Made by a program: the position numbers and the translations under genes
The notes under the pieces: generated by a model
Databases searched by the model: none
Told to the model about the DNA's origin: nothing
The model's input: the letters and a program-made list of their open reading frames with translations, nothing else
Source of the DNA: Nonomuraea aridisoli
GTDB lineage: Bacteria; Actinomycetota; Actinomycetes; Streptosporangiales; Streptosporangiaceae
Direction: 5' to 3'
NCBI RefSeq assembly: GCF_003236395.1
Contig: NZ_POUD01000009.1
Span: forward strand, 16,175-80,174
Length of the DNA: 64,000 nt
Shown here: positions 49,071 to 58,204 of the stretch, in pieces
Layout of the letters: each line of letters opens with the position of its first letter
Position numbering within the stretch: position 1 is the stretch's first letter

Positions 49071-50519
49071 CCGAGCCCACTCCAGCAGCGCCTCGGTGGC
49101 GGCCTCCTTGCCGATCACGCCCTTGTCGAGCCTGAGGTCGAGCAGGAACTTGTAGGCCCGCCCCACGACCGGCCCCGGGCCGACGCCCAGCACGCGCTGG
49201 ATCTCGTTGCCGTCGAGCTCGGGCCGGATCTTGGCGAGCTCCTCCTCCTCGGCGAGCCGGGCGATGCGCTCCTCGAGCTGGTCGTAGGTGCGCGACAACG
49301 CCGCCGCCTTGCGCTTGTTGCGGGTGGTGCAGTCGGCCCTGGTCAGCTTGTGCAGCCGGTCGAGCAGGTGGCCGGCGTCGCGGACGTAGCGGCGCACGGC
49401 GCTGTCGGTCCACTCGCCCGTGCCGTAGCCGTGGAAGCGCAGGTGGAGCTCGACCAGCCGGGCGACGTCGGCAATGACGTCCTTCGGGAACTTCAGCTCG
49501 GTCATGCGCTTCTTCGTCATCTGGGCGCCGACCACCTCGTGGTGGTGGAACGACACCCGCCCGCCGGGCTCGTGGCGGCGCGTCTTGGGCTTGCCGATGT
49601 CGTGCAGGAGCGCCGCCCAGCGCAGGATGCGGTCGGGACCGTCCTCCTCCAGGGCGACGGCCTGGTCGAGCACGGTCAGGGTGTGCTCGTAGACGTCCTT
49701 GTGACGGTGGTGCTCGTCGATCTCCAGGCGCAGCTTGGGCAGCTCGGGCAGCACGCGCGCGGCCAGCCCGGTCCGCACCAGCAGCCGCAGGCCCTCGCGC
49801 GGGAAGGCGCCGCAGACGAGCTTGTCGAGCTCGTCGCGGATGCGCTCGGCCGAGACGATCTCGATGCGGTCGGACATCGCCGTCATGGCCTCCAGGGCCG
49901 CGGGATCGACGGTGAAGCCGAGCTGGGAGGCGAACCTGGCCGCCCTGAGCATGCGCAGCGGGTCGTCGTCGAACGAGCGCTCGGCCGGCCCCGGCGTGCG
50001 CAGCAGCTTGGCGCGCAGGTCGCCCAGCCCGCCGTAGGGGTCGGCGAACTCGTGGGACGGCAGCCGCACGGCCATGGCGTTGACCGCGAAGTCGCGCCGC
50101 TCCAGGTCGGCCTCCAGCGTCTCGCCGTACATCACGTCGGGCTTGCGCGACTTGGGGTCGTACGACTCGCTGCGGTACGTCGTGACCTCGATCTGCCAGC
50201 CGCCCTTGCGCAGGCCGACGGTGCCGAAGTCGATGCCGATCGTCCAGACGGAGTCGGCCCAGTCCTTGACGATCTCGAGCACCCGCTCGGGGCGGGCGTC
50301 GGTGGTCAGGTCGAGGTCGTTGCCGATGCGGCCGAGCAGCAGGTCGCGCACCGGCCCGCCGACGAGGGCCAGCTCATGGCCGTGCGCGGCGAAGAGGCGG
50401 CCGAGCTCGTCGGCCACCGGGGCGATCTTGCGGAACAGGTCGGTCATGGCCCGCTGCTGGCTTTCGGTCAAAGTTGAGTCGGACAAACGAGTCGGGTCCT
50501 TCGGCTGATTCCGGAACAT
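49050..50519 (-). CDS. pcnA: CCA tRNA nucleotidyltransferase with HD domain
   Basis: A 489-residue enzyme that adds or repairs the 3' CCA end of tRNA. The head domain has LVGGPVRDLLLGRIGNDLDL (GG and catalytic DxD) and ERRDFAVNAMAVRL; the neck has DPLRMLRAARFASQLGF. An HD-type phosphohydrolase region follows (YEHTLTVLDQAV, LRWAALLHDIGKPKTR, VGAQMTKKRM), then a C-terminal helical domain. ATG 50519 is chosen by homology; GGGGG lies close before it. It is in the conserved place upstream of DUF6049-murJ. Confidence 0.93.
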   Translation of the reverse strand: MFRNQPKDPTRLSDSTLTESQQRAMTDLFRKIAPVADELGRLFAAHGHELALVGGPVRDLLLGRIGNDLDLTTDARPERVLEIVKDWADSVWTIGIDFGTVGLRKGGWQIEVTTYRSESYDPKSRKPDVMYGETLEADLERRDFAVNAMAVRLPSHEFADPYGGLGDLRAKLLRTPGPAERSFDDDPLRMLRAARFASQLGFTVDPAALEAMTAMSDRIEIVSAERIRDELDKLVCGAFPREGLRLLVRTGLAARVLPELPKLRLEIDEHHRHKDVYEHTLTVLDQAVALEEDGPDRILRWAALLHDIGKPKTRRHEPGGRVSFHHHEVVGAQMTKKRMTELKFPKDVIADVARLVELHLRFHGYGTGEWTDSAVRRYVRDAGHLLDRLHKLTRADCTTRNKRKAAALSRTYDQLEERIARLAEEEELAKIRPELDGNEIQRVLGVGPGPVVGRAYKFLLDLRLDKGVIGKEAATEALLEWARSTDLGA

Positions 50520-50599
50520 ATCCCCCGAGCCACACCAGGTCCGGGTTACCTTCGGTCCAAGGACCGTCGGGGGCCATCGAATGAGGCAAGGAGGACTAT

Positions 50600-51124
50600 A
50601 TGAAGGACGCCCTCGCGATCCACCGCTGGCTCCTCGCACACCAGGTCCATCATGAGATCGTACGCCTTCCGCGGCCCATGACATGCGCGGAAGAACTGCC
50701 GGAGACGGTCTCCGCGGCGCCCGACAGGTGTCTGATGGTGACGGTGTTCGACGTGGTGACCAGGGCAGGCCGCGAGGTCGTCGCCGGGGTGACCTCCCCC
50801 GTCTCGCTGCCCCCGCGCCCCGGGGCGCTCGGCGGTCTGCTCGGCGCGCGGCAGGTCCGGCCGGCTCCCGCCCACGTGGTCAACGCCGCCACCGACTACG
50901 CCGACGGGCTCGTCTGCCCGCTGCTGCTGCCGGAGTCGCTGCCCGTCTTCATCGACGATCGGCTTCCCACGGACGCTGAGACGATCTTCATGCCCACCGG
51001 AGAGCGGCACACCGCGCTCGCCCTTCGCGGCCTCGACCTGCTGACTCACCTGCCGGGCAAGATAGTCGACCTACGCGGCTCGCGCCCCAGAGGATCACGT
51101 GGGGCGGTCGCGAGACGGCACTGA
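50600..51124 (+). CDS. YbaK/ProX-like aminoacyl-tRNA deacylase domain protein
   Basis: A 174-residue single-domain protein resembling YbaK/EbsC trans-editing factors that hydrolyse mischarged tRNAs. MKDALAIHRWLLAHQVHHEI starts the fold and PTGERHTALALRGLDLLTHL ends it. The conserved Lys of the active site in E. coli YbaK is not obvious, so the substrate or activity may differ. The ATG follows AGGAGG. Its position opposite pcnA, also a tRNA-maturation gene, is conserved in related genomes as I recall. The basic C-terminal tail (SRPRGSRGAVARRH) could contact RNA. Confidence 0.75.
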   Translation: MKDALAIHRWLLAHQVHHEIVRLPRPMTCAEELPETVSAAPDRCLMVTVFDVVTRAGREVVAGVTSPVSLPPRPGALGGLLGARQVRPAPAHVVNAATDYADGLVCPLLLPESLPVFIDDRLPTDAETIFMPTGERHTALALRGLDLLTHLPGKIVDLRGSRPRGSRGAVARRH

Positions 51125-51174
51125 GCCCGTACCATTGCGGGCGTGCGTCGTCGTAGTCCAGCCCGGGCGTCAGC

Positions 51175-53277
51175 GTGATCCGTAAGGCCGCGCTGATCGC
51201 CGTGCTGCCCGCCGCGTTGCTCGCCCCCCTACTGGCGGCCGCGCCCGGCACGGCTGCCGCGCGGACACCGCAGGTGCTCGCCGCGCAGGTCAGGCAGACT
51301 CTTGCGGTGTCGATCGCGTCGATCACGCCGGAGGTGCCGAAAAACCCCACCGATGAGATCACCTTCACCGGCACGGTGCGCAACGACACCGGCACGGCGC
51401 TGTCCAACGTCGCCGTGCGCCTGCGCTACCAGGAGCAGCCCTTCACCGACCGGGCCTCCCTGGCCGCCTATCAGACCGACCAGAACACCCCGGTCCCGGT
51501 CAACGTCTCCCGGACCTCCAGGATGTACATCCCGACGCTGGCCGCGGGGGCCGAGGCGCGCTGGCAGTTCACCGCGACGCCCGTGCAGCTCGGCTACCGG
51601 TCGTTCGGGGCCTACCCGATCGCCGTCGACGTGGCCTCCAACGAGGTCCCCATGGCGGCGCAGCGCACCTACCTGACGTACGCGCCGCCCACCACCCCGA
51701 AGCCGCCGCGCAACAAGCTGGCCGTGGTGCTGCCGGTGATCGACCGGCCCCATCGGGCGACCGACGACCTGTTCGTCGACGACGAGCTCAGCCAGGAGAT
51801 CGGCGACCGCGGCCGCCTGGCCGACCTGGCCCGCATCGCGCAGTCCGCGCCGAGCAGCACGACCTGGGTCGTCGACCCCGCGCTGCTCGACGACCTCGAC
51901 ACGATGTCGCGCGGCTACCGCGTCAAGGTCGACGACGACGAGCAGACCAGGCCGGCCAGCACGGCCGCGGCGTCGTGGCTGACCACCATGCGCACCTCCC
52001 TGGCCTCCTCCCCCGTGGTCGCGACCCCGTACGCCGACCCCGACGTGGCCGCGCTGGCCCACCAGGGGCTCGACACGCAGCCCGCGCGGGCCATCGAGCT
52101 GGGCGCGGAGAAGGCCGGCGCGCTGATCAGCCGTAACGCCAAGACCAGCGTCAACTGGCCGGCCTCCGGCCTGCTCGACCCCGACGCGCTCGACCTGCTG
52201 TCGATCAGCGGAGTCGACAGGGTCCTGCTCAACTCCTCCAACCTGCCGCCGCAGACGCCGCTCACCACCACGCCCGACGCCGCCGCGACGCTCGACTCGG
52301 TCAACGGCCCCGTCACCGCGCTGGTGGCCGACCCCGAGCTGAGCCGGCTGTTCGAGCCGGCGTCCGGCACGTCCACCCTCCTGAGCACGCAGCGCTTCAT
52401 CGCCGAGACCGCGATGATCGCCGCCGAGCCCGGCCAGACCCGGCCACGGTCGCTGGTGGCCGCTCCCTCGCGGCGCTGGGACCCCAACCCGTCGCTGGTG
52501 ACCGCGCTGCTGAAGACCGCGGGCCGGCTGCCGTGGCTGCGACTGACCAGCCTGGAGTCCATCAAGCCGGCCAAGCCGGCCGTGCCGCGCGCCGGGCTGA
52601 CCTACACCGCGCAACAGCGCAAGGACGAGCTGAGCCGCAAATACCTGCAGCCGGTCAAGGAGCTCTGGACCCAGGCGCAGCTCACCTCCCTGGTCAAGGT
52701 CAACAAGACACAGTCCGCGTTCGACGCGGCGGTGCTGCGGCTGACCTCGTCGAGCTGGCGCGGCAGCGCGCGGGCGGGCCGGGCGCTGACCAAGCTGGTC
52801 GGCGCGGCCATCGACGCGACCACCGACAAGGTGCAGATCACCGGCGCGGGCCCCGACCGCCCCCGCACGCTCGCGGGCAGCGACGGCGTGGTGCCCATCA
52901 GCGTGCGCAACTCCCTGACCACCCAGGTCGAGATCATGGTCGACGTCAAGTCCGACAACCCCGAAGTGCTCCAGGTCGACTTCACGGAGCAGCTGACGAT
53001 CGGCGGCGGCCAGAGCGGCACGGTCCAGGTGCCGATGAACGCCGCCCTCAGCGGCGACGCGACGGTGACCGTGCAGCTGCGCACGGCCGACGGCCAGCCG
53101 TACGGCGAGCCGCAGCGGCTGACGATCCGCACGACCGGCTACACCGGCATCGCCCTGGTGATCGTGGGCGCCGCGCTCACCGTGATGCTCGCCGCGGTGG
53201 TGACCCGGCTGCTGCGGCGCAGGTCGCAGCGGAAGCTCGCGCGTGCCGCCAAGTCCCGGGAGAGTGAGACCGTATGA
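51175..53277 (+). CDS. DUF6049-family secreted, C-terminally anchored protein
   Basis: A 700-residue protein of the family always found directly before murJ in actinobacteria (Rv3909-like). Signal peptide MIRKAALIAVLPAALLAPLL with cleavage after AAAPGTAAA. A beta-rich N-terminal domain (to ~180) and a polysaccharide-deacetylase-like barrel region (about 185-480; KLAVVLPVIDRPHRATDDLF, TTWVVDPALLDDL) are external, then an Ig-like domain (LAGSDGVVPISVRNSLT) and a membrane helix (ALVIVGAALTVMLAAVVTRLL) with a basic tail. Translation is coupled to murJ by ATGA. Role unknown; cell-wall assembly by context. Confidence 0.85.
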   Translation: MIRKAALIAVLPAALLAPLLAAAPGTAAARTPQVLAAQVRQTLAVSIASITPEVPKNPTDEITFTGTVRNDTGTALSNVAVRLRYQEQPFTDRASLAAYQTDQNTPVPVNVSRTSRMYIPTLAAGAEARWQFTATPVQLGYRSFGAYPIAVDVASNEVPMAAQRTYLTYAPPTTPKPPRNKLAVVLPVIDRPHRATDDLFVDDELSQEIGDRGRLADLARIAQSAPSSTTWVVDPALLDDLDTMSRGYRVKVDDDEQTRPASTAAASWLTTMRTSLASSPVVATPYADPDVAALAHQGLDTQPARAIELGAEKAGALISRNAKTSVNWPASGLLDPDALDLLSISGVDRVLLNSSNLPPQTPLTTTPDAAATLDSVNGPVTALVADPELSRLFEPASGTSTLLSTQRFIAETAMIAAEPGQTRPRSLVAAPSRRWDPNPSLVTALLKTAGRLPWLRLTSLESIKPAKPAVPRAGLTYTAQQRKDELSRKYLQPVKELWTQAQLTSLVKVNKTQSAFDAAVLRLTSSSWRGSARAGRALTKLVGAAIDATTDKVQITGAGPDRPRTLAGSDGVVPISVRNSLTTQVEIMVDVKSDNPEVLQVDFTEQLTIGGGQSGTVQVPMNAALSGDATVTVQLRTADGQPYGEPQRLTIRTTGYTGIALVIVGAALTVMLAAVVTRLLRRRSQRKLARAAKSRESETV

Positions 53278-54878
53278 GCCGCATGCTTCGGGCCAGCGCC
53301 ATCATGGCGGCGGGCACCATGGTGTCCAGGGTCACGGGGTTCGTGCGGACGATGGTGCTCGCCTACGCCATCGGCACGGCGGCGCTGGGCGACGCCTACA
53401 ACGCGGCCTACGCGATCCCGTACAGCATCCTCGACCTGCTGCTGCTCGGCGTGCTGAGCAGCGTCGTCGTGCCGATGATCGTCCGGGCGCAGCAGAACGA
53501 CGCCGACGGCGGGCGGGCCTACGAGCAGCGGCTGCTCACCCTGGCCACGGTCGGGCTGGTGCTGGTCGCGGCGGTCGCCGTGCTGGCCGCGCCGCTGCTG
53601 ATCGACCTCTACACCGACTGGGACCGCGGCTCCACCAAGTTCGAGGTCTCGGTCATGCTGGCCCGGTTCATCCTGCCGCAGCTGGCCTTCTTCGGGGTCG
53701 GCGCGGTGGCCGGCGCCATCCTCAACACCCGCGACCGCTACGGCGCCCCGATGTGGGCCCCCGTGCTCAACAACCTGGTCGTCATCGGCGTATTCGTGAT
53801 GTACGCGGTGGTCGGCACCGGCAACGACATCGAGCGGGTCACCGACTCCGACCTGGCGCTGCTCGGCCTCGGCACCACCGCCGGCATCGTCGCCCAGGCG
53901 CTGGTGCTGATCGTGGCGCTGCGCCGGGCCGGGTTCTCCTTCGTCCCCCGCTTCGACGTGCGCAACGCCCGGCTGGGCGAGATGGTCAAGGTCGGCGTCT
54001 GGACGATCGGCTACGTGATCGTCACCCAGCTCGGCTTCGTGCTGACCACCAACCTGGCCAGCTCGGCGGGCAACGTGGTCGCCGGGCACGGCATCACCCC
54101 GTACACCCTGGCCTTCCAGCTCTTCCAGCTCCCGTACGGCGTCATCGGGGTCTCGGTGATCACCGCCATGCTGCCGCGCATGAGCCGGGCGGTGGCCGAA
54201 GGGCGGCTCGACGACGTGCGCGGCGAGTTCGGGTCGAGCGTGCGGCTGGTCTGCTCGATGATGGTGCCGGTGTCGCTGCTGCTGATGGTGATCGGGCCGG
54301 CGATCACCGTGCCGATCTACGCCCGCGGCGCCACCAGCGTCGCCGACGCCGTCTACATCGGCAACGTGCTGCAGGTCTACGGGCTGGCGCTGGTGCCGTT
54401 CGCGATCTTCCAGCTGCTGCTGCGGGTCTTCTACAGCTTCGGCGACACCCGCACGCCGGTGTTCATCGGCGCCGGCACGACCGCGGTCAACGCCGGTCTC
54501 ATGGTGCTGTTCTACGTGCTGCTGCCGCCCGCGTACGCGGTGATGGGGCTGGCGCTGGCGTACGCGATCGCGTACGCGCTGGGGGCGGTGCTGGCCTGGA
54601 TCCTCGCCAGCCGCCGGGTTCAGGGGCTGGGCGGCTGGGCCGTCGGCATGGCGATGACCAGGATGTATCTCGCCGCGCTGCCCACCGCCGTGCTGGCTCT
54701 GGCGAGCGTATGGGTGGTCACGGAGACCCTCGACGGGCTAGGGTTCCTCAACTCGGTGATCGTCCTTGCCGTCGGCGGCGGCCTGGGAATGCTGCTGTAT
54801 CTCGGTGTGGCCCACAGAATGCGCATTCCCGAGGTCAACTCGATCGTTGGGATGGTCGCAAGACGGGTAGGTCGGTAA
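53274..54878 (+). CDS. murJ: Lipid II flippase MurJ
   Basis: A 534-residue polytopic protein with about 14 membrane helices of the MviN/MATE-like fold. ASAIMAAGTMVSRVTGFVRT is the diagnostic first helix; ARFILPQLAFFGVGAVAGAI, then ARGATSVADAVYIG and FYSFGDTRTPVFIG are later MurJ signatures. It flips the peptidoglycan precursor lipid II across the membrane. In mycobacteria the same protein carries a pseudokinase and an external domain at its C-terminus; here it ends after the membrane core, and those parts are encoded by the next gene. Confidence 0.95.
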   Translation: MSRMLRASAIMAAGTMVSRVTGFVRTMVLAYAIGTAALGDAYNAAYAIPYSILDLLLLGVLSSVVVPMIVRAQQNDADGGRAYEQRLLTLATVGLVLVAAVAVLAAPLLIDLYTDWDRGSTKFEVSVMLARFILPQLAFFGVGAVAGAILNTRDRYGAPMWAPVLNNLVVIGVFVMYAVVGTGNDIERVTDSDLALLGLGTTAGIVAQALVLIVALRRAGFSFVPRFDVRNARLGEMVKVGVWTIGYVIVTQLGFVLTTNLASSAGNVVAGHGITPYTLAFQLFQLPYGVIGVSVITAMLPRMSRAVAEGRLDDVRGEFGSSVRLVCSMMVPVSLLLMVIGPAITVPIYARGATSVADAVYIGNVLQVYGLALVPFAIFQLLLRVFYSFGDTRTPVFIGAGTTAVNAGLMVLFYVLLPPAYAVMGLALAYAIAYALGAVLAWILASRRVQGLGGWAVGMAMTRMYLAALPTAVLALASVWVVTETLDGLGFLNSVIVLAVGGGLGMLLYLGVAHRMRIPEVNSIVGMVARRVGR

Positions 54879-54946
54879 AGAACGCGGGCGGAATCTCCTC
54901 GGCACTACCATGGAGCCCGACACGCGCGAATGGAAGCAGGAGGGGC

Positions 54947-55048
54947 GTGGGCGGATCCACCCGGCATAGCGTGCCTTCGTGGGACACGCCCACGCAGGTG
55001 AGTCGAGTCATGAGCACGCCCGATCGGCGCAGCGGAGAGAGCCAGTGA
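54947..55048 (+). CDS. Possible 33-residue leader peptide coupled to the pseudokinase gene
   Basis: A short reading frame starting GTG at 54947 with CAGGAGGGGC directly before it. Its TGA overlaps the GTG of the pseudokinase gene as GTGA. The peptide (VGGSTRHSVPSWDTPTQV and onward) has no recognised motif. It may be a translational-coupling leader or a chance frame; codon bias gives little help at this length. Confidence 0.3.
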   Translation: MGGSTRHSVPSWDTPTQVSRVMSTPDRRSGESQ

Positions 55049-56565
55049 GCACGTCGGCCGTCGAACCCGGCACCCGTCTCGCCGAGCGCTTCCGGCTGGA
55101 GGATCGCGTCAGCGAGTCCGATGGAGCCACGTTGTGGAAGGCCATCGACGAGATCCTGGCCCGGCCTGTCGCCGTGCACACGTTCTCGCCGGACTTCCCG
55201 CGCGTCCACGAGGTCGTCACGGCCGCCCGCGCGGCGAGCCGGCTCACCGACCCGCGCATCACCCAGGTCTTCGACGCCGCCGAGGACGACAAGGCGGCCT
55301 ACGTCGTCAGCGAGTGGGTCACCGGCGAGACGCTGACCGACCTGCTCGCCTCGGGGCCGCTGGAGCCCGAGCGGGCCGCCGGCCTGGTCGCCGAGGCGGC
55401 CGAGGCGCTGGCGCACGCCCACGAGGCGCAGCTCTACCACCTGTGCCTGCGCCCGGCCCACCTGGTGTGGACGACCGGCAACACGGTCAAGGTGCTCGGC
55501 GTGGCCGTCGACGCCGCCCTGTCCGGCCTCACCACCGACCAGCCGGCGCTCGACGACGCCGAGGGGCTCGGCCGGCTGCTGTACGCCGGGCTGACCGGTC
55601 ACTGGCCGGGCGACGAGGAAGAGGGCGGCCTGCCGGCGGCTCCGATGACCGACGGCCACTTCTGCTCACCCCGTCAGGTCACCGCCGGCGTTCCCGGCTA
55701 CCTCGACGCCGTGACCGTGCGCGCCTGCCTGCCCGAGTCGCGCAAGGGGCAGAGCCCGCTGACCAGCCCGTCCGAGGTCGCGGACGCGCTGGCCGACGTG
55801 GCCAGGCCGATGCCCATCCCGATCTCCTACCCCTCCACCCCCGCGGTGGCCTCGGCCTCCCACACCGAGGGCCTCGACATCGCCCACCGTCAGCAGACCG
55901 CGATGGCGCCGCGGCCGCCCGCGCCCCGCCCGCCCGCCAACGGAGGCGGCGGCAGCACGCTCAACCGGGTGCTGATGACGGTGGTGGTGGTGCTCGTCAT
56001 CGTGGCGGTCGGCGTCGGCGCGTGGACCATCGGCCGCAGCCTCGGCAGCCCGACCGATCCCGCCGAGGCGGGCGGCACGACCACCGCCACCACCGCGCCC
56101 GCCACGGCGCAGGAGGTGGAGGCGGTCAAGCCCGACAAGGCCAGCGGCTTCGACCCGCTGGGCGACGGCGACGAGAAGTCCGACATCGCCAAGCTCGCCA
56201 TCGACGGCAAGCCCGGCACGTTGTGGAAGACCGAGACCTACACCAGCGCCGACCTGGGCCGGTTGAAGGACGGCGTCGGCCTGCTGCTCGACATGGGCAA
56301 GTCGATGCAGATCAGCGACGTCGAAGTCACGCTGTCGGATGCGTCCGGCGCGAGCGTCGAACTGAAGGTGGGCGACTCCGCCGAGCTGGGCTCGCTGAAG
56401 ACGGTGGCGACCGAGAAGGACGCGTCGGGCAAGACCACCCTGACCCCCGAGGAGGCGACAAGCGGCCAGTACGTTTTGATCTGGTTTACGCGTGTTCCGA
56501 CGGATGCAGGCACTTTTCATGGCACCATCTATGAGGTAGTGGTGCACTCTCCCGGATCGGCATAA
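55045..56565 (+). CDS. Membrane pseudokinase with extracytoplasmic domain, partner of MurJ
   Basis: A 506-residue protein with a kinase-like cytosolic domain (about 10-255), a Pro-rich linker, one membrane helix (VLMTVVVVLVIVAVGVGAWTI, near 315) and an external beta domain of about 155 residues. Kinase residues are lost: the ATP-binding Lys is His in VAVHTF, the catalytic HRD loop reads HLCLRPAHLVW, and DFG is LGV in KVLGVAVD. It therefore matches the pseudokinase that is fused to MurJ in mycobacteria, where it recruits the FHA protein FhaA after phosphorylation by PknB. The external part resembles a discoidin-type sugar-binding fold. GTG 55045 has GGAGAGA upstream. Confidence 0.85.
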   Translation: MSTSAVEPGTRLAERFRLEDRVSESDGATLWKAIDEILARPVAVHTFSPDFPRVHEVVTAARAASRLTDPRITQVFDAAEDDKAAYVVSEWVTGETLTDLLASGPLEPERAAGLVAEAAEALAHAHEAQLYHLCLRPAHLVWTTGNTVKVLGVAVDAALSGLTTDQPALDDAEGLGRLLYAGLTGHWPGDEEEGGLPAAPMTDGHFCSPRQVTAGVPGYLDAVTVRACLPESRKGQSPLTSPSEVADALADVARPMPIPISYPSTPAVASASHTEGLDIAHRQQTAMAPRPPAPRPPANGGGGSTLNRVLMTVVVVLVIVAVGVGAWTIGRSLGSPTDPAEAGGTTTATTAPATAQEVEAVKPDKASGFDPLGDGDEKSDIAKLAIDGKPGTLWKTETYTSADLGRLKDGVGLLLDMGKSMQISDVEVTLSDASGASVELKVGDSAELGSLKTVATEKDASGKTTLTPEEATSGQYVLIWFTRVPTDAGTFHGTIYEVVVHSPGSA

Positions 56566-56580
56566 TCAGGAATCCCTCTT

Positions 56581-57216
56581 GTGAACTCCCCACCCGAGAC
56601 ACCCTCATCAGCGGAGCGGCCGTCGGTCACCGACGCCGAGCTGCTGACCGCGCACATCAACGGGGATCCACACGCCTTCAGCGAAATCGTCAAACGCCAC
56701 CGCGACCGCATGTGGGCGGTCGCCCTGCGGACGCTGGGTGACCCTGACGAGGCCGCCGACGCCGTGCAGGACGCCTTCGTCTCCGCCTACCGCAAGGCCG
56801 GCTCCTTCCGCGGTGAGGCCGCCGTCACGACGTGGCTGCACCGCATCGTGGTGAACGCCTGCCTCGACCGGATGCGGCGCAAGTCCGTACGCCCGGTCGC
56901 CGACGACGAGCTCATCGAGGCCGCGGAGCGCGAGACCCCGATGCCCGACCAGACCGTCGAGCGCGAGGTCTCGATGGAGGTTTCGGCCGCGCTGAAACTC
57001 CTGCCCGGCGACCAGCGGGCGGCGCTGGTGCTGGTCGACATGATGGGCTATTCGGTCGAAGACGCAGCTCAGGTGCTCCAAGTGCCCAGCGGCACGGTGA
57101 AGAGCAGGTGCGCCCGAGGACGCGCGAAACTTGCCCCAATTCTTTCGCATCTGCGGAACCGATCCGAAGCCAATCGCGTCTCATCCGCGAAGGGAGCAGA
57201 ACTTCGTGACGGGTGA
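56581..57216 (+). CDS. sigM: ECF RNA polymerase sigma factor SigM
   Basis: A 211-residue ECF sigma factor. Region 2 (VKRHRDRMWAVALRTLGD, then DEAADAVQDAFVSAYRKAGS and TWLHRIVVNACLDRMRRK) and region 4 (LKLLPGDQRAALVLVDMMGY, then SVEDAAQVLQVPSGTVKSRC) are complete. Its place between the MurJ unit and trxBA is that of SigM of Streptomyces and Mycobacterium, which responds to envelope or redox stress. The GTG start is 15 bases after the pseudokinase stop, so it probably shares that transcript. It overlaps the anti-sigma gene. Confidence 0.95.
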   Translation: MNSPPETPSSAERPSVTDAELLTAHINGDPHAFSEIVKRHRDRMWAVALRTLGDPDEAADAVQDAFVSAYRKAGSFRGEAAVTTWLHRIVVNACLDRMRRKSVRPVADDELIEAAERETPMPDQTVEREVSMEVSAALKLLPGDQRAALVLVDMMGYSVEDAAQVLQVPSGTVKSRCARGRAKLAPILSHLRNRSEANRVSSAKGAELRDG

Positions 57217-58123
57217 TACGCACTACGATCTGGAGATCCTCGCCGAATTGGCCGAGGGTCTCTTGGACGCCGACACGGCACAGCGGGTCCGCGAGCATCT
57301 CGTGGTCTGCGACCCCTGCGGGGAGCTGCTGGCCGACCTGGCGGCGGTTCGCGAGGTGCTCGCGGCGACCCCCACACCGGCCATGCCGATGGGCGTCGCA
57401 CTGCGCATCGACAAGGCGCTGGCGGCCGAGGCCGAGTCCCTGCAGGGCGGCGGCGTCGGTCTCGCGGAGCCGCCGGACTGGGACGAGCTCATGCGGGACG
57501 CCCCATGGGAGCGGCCCGCCGCCTCCGGCGACGTCCCCCAGCAGGTCCCGGAGCAGCCGGTGCGCCTCGGCGTGGTCGCCGACGACGGCACTGTCGTGCC
57601 GGCCCGGCGCCGGGCCCCACGGCGGCGCCGCTGGGCGATGCCGGCGGTCGCGGCCGCCGCTGCGGTGGCGGTGGTGGGCACGGCGGTGACCGCCACCGGC
57701 CTGCTCGTGGCGGGCGGGGACGGCGCGAGCGTCGCGCCACCGGTCGCCCTGCCGTCGCAGTCGTCAGCGCAGCCTTCGGCGCAGCCGAGTTCCGAGCCGC
57801 TGCGCGCACGGGCATACGTCGTGACCAACAGCGACCACAACTACAGCGACCCCGAGCTGCGGATGCGGCTGAACGACCTGCTCGGCCCCGCACCCGCACT
57901 GAACGGCGCCTCCTCCGAGAGCGACCAGGTCGCCAAGTGCGTCAGCGCGGTCTCCAAGCGCAGCAAGCTCGACGTCTTCGCGGTCGACCGCGGCCAGTAC
58001 AACGGCCAGGAGGCCATGGTCGTGGCCTCCTGGAAGAACCGGGCCACCGAAAGGGTCCGCATCGACATCGTCGACCCGTTCAACTGCAAGAACCTGCGTA
58101 AGCCCGCCCTGGGCCGCTGGTAG
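57206..58123 (+). CDS. Zinc-binding anti-sigma factor, membrane anchored
   Basis: A 305-residue anti-sigma factor for the upstream sigma gene, overlapping it by 11 bases. The zinc anti-sigma motif is His31-x3-Cys35-x2-Cys38 (EHLVVCDPC). A cytosolic Pro/Asp/Arg-rich stretch leads to one membrane helix (about 147-172, VAAAAAVAVVGTAVTATGLL) and an external domain ending near FNCKNLRKPALGRW with two cysteines. GTG 57206 has AAGGGAG before it. It would hold SigM at the membrane until a signal releases it. The external domain has no clear relatives. Confidence 0.9.
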   Translation: MTGDTHYDLEILAELAEGLLDADTAQRVREHLVVCDPCGELLADLAAVREVLAATPTPAMPMGVALRIDKALAAEAESLQGGGVGLAEPPDWDELMRDAPWERPAASGDVPQQVPEQPVRLGVVADDGTVVPARRRAPRRRRWAMPAVAAAAAVAVVGTAVTATGLLVAGGDGASVAPPVALPSQSSAQPSAQPSSEPLRARAYVVTNSDHNYSDPELRMRLNDLLGPAPALNGASSESDQVAKCVSAVSKRSKLDVFAVDRGQYNGQEAMVVASWKNRATERVRIDIVDPFNCKNLRKPALGRW

Positions 58124-58140
58124 GCCGGAACACCTCGTCA

Positions 58141-58163
58141 GAGCCCGCTTCGGCGGGCTCTTT
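58141..58163 (+). terminator. Intrinsic terminator after the anti-sigma gene
   Basis: GAGCCCGC (58141-58148), tetraloop TTCG, GCGGGCTC (58153-58160), then TTTCG. A perfect 8-base stem with the stable UUCG loop, 18 bases after the stop codon. Confidence 0.9.
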
Positions 58164-58204
58164 CGTCTGTCCGGCGCGTCGTCGCCGCGTCGCGGGGTAG
58201 GGCA

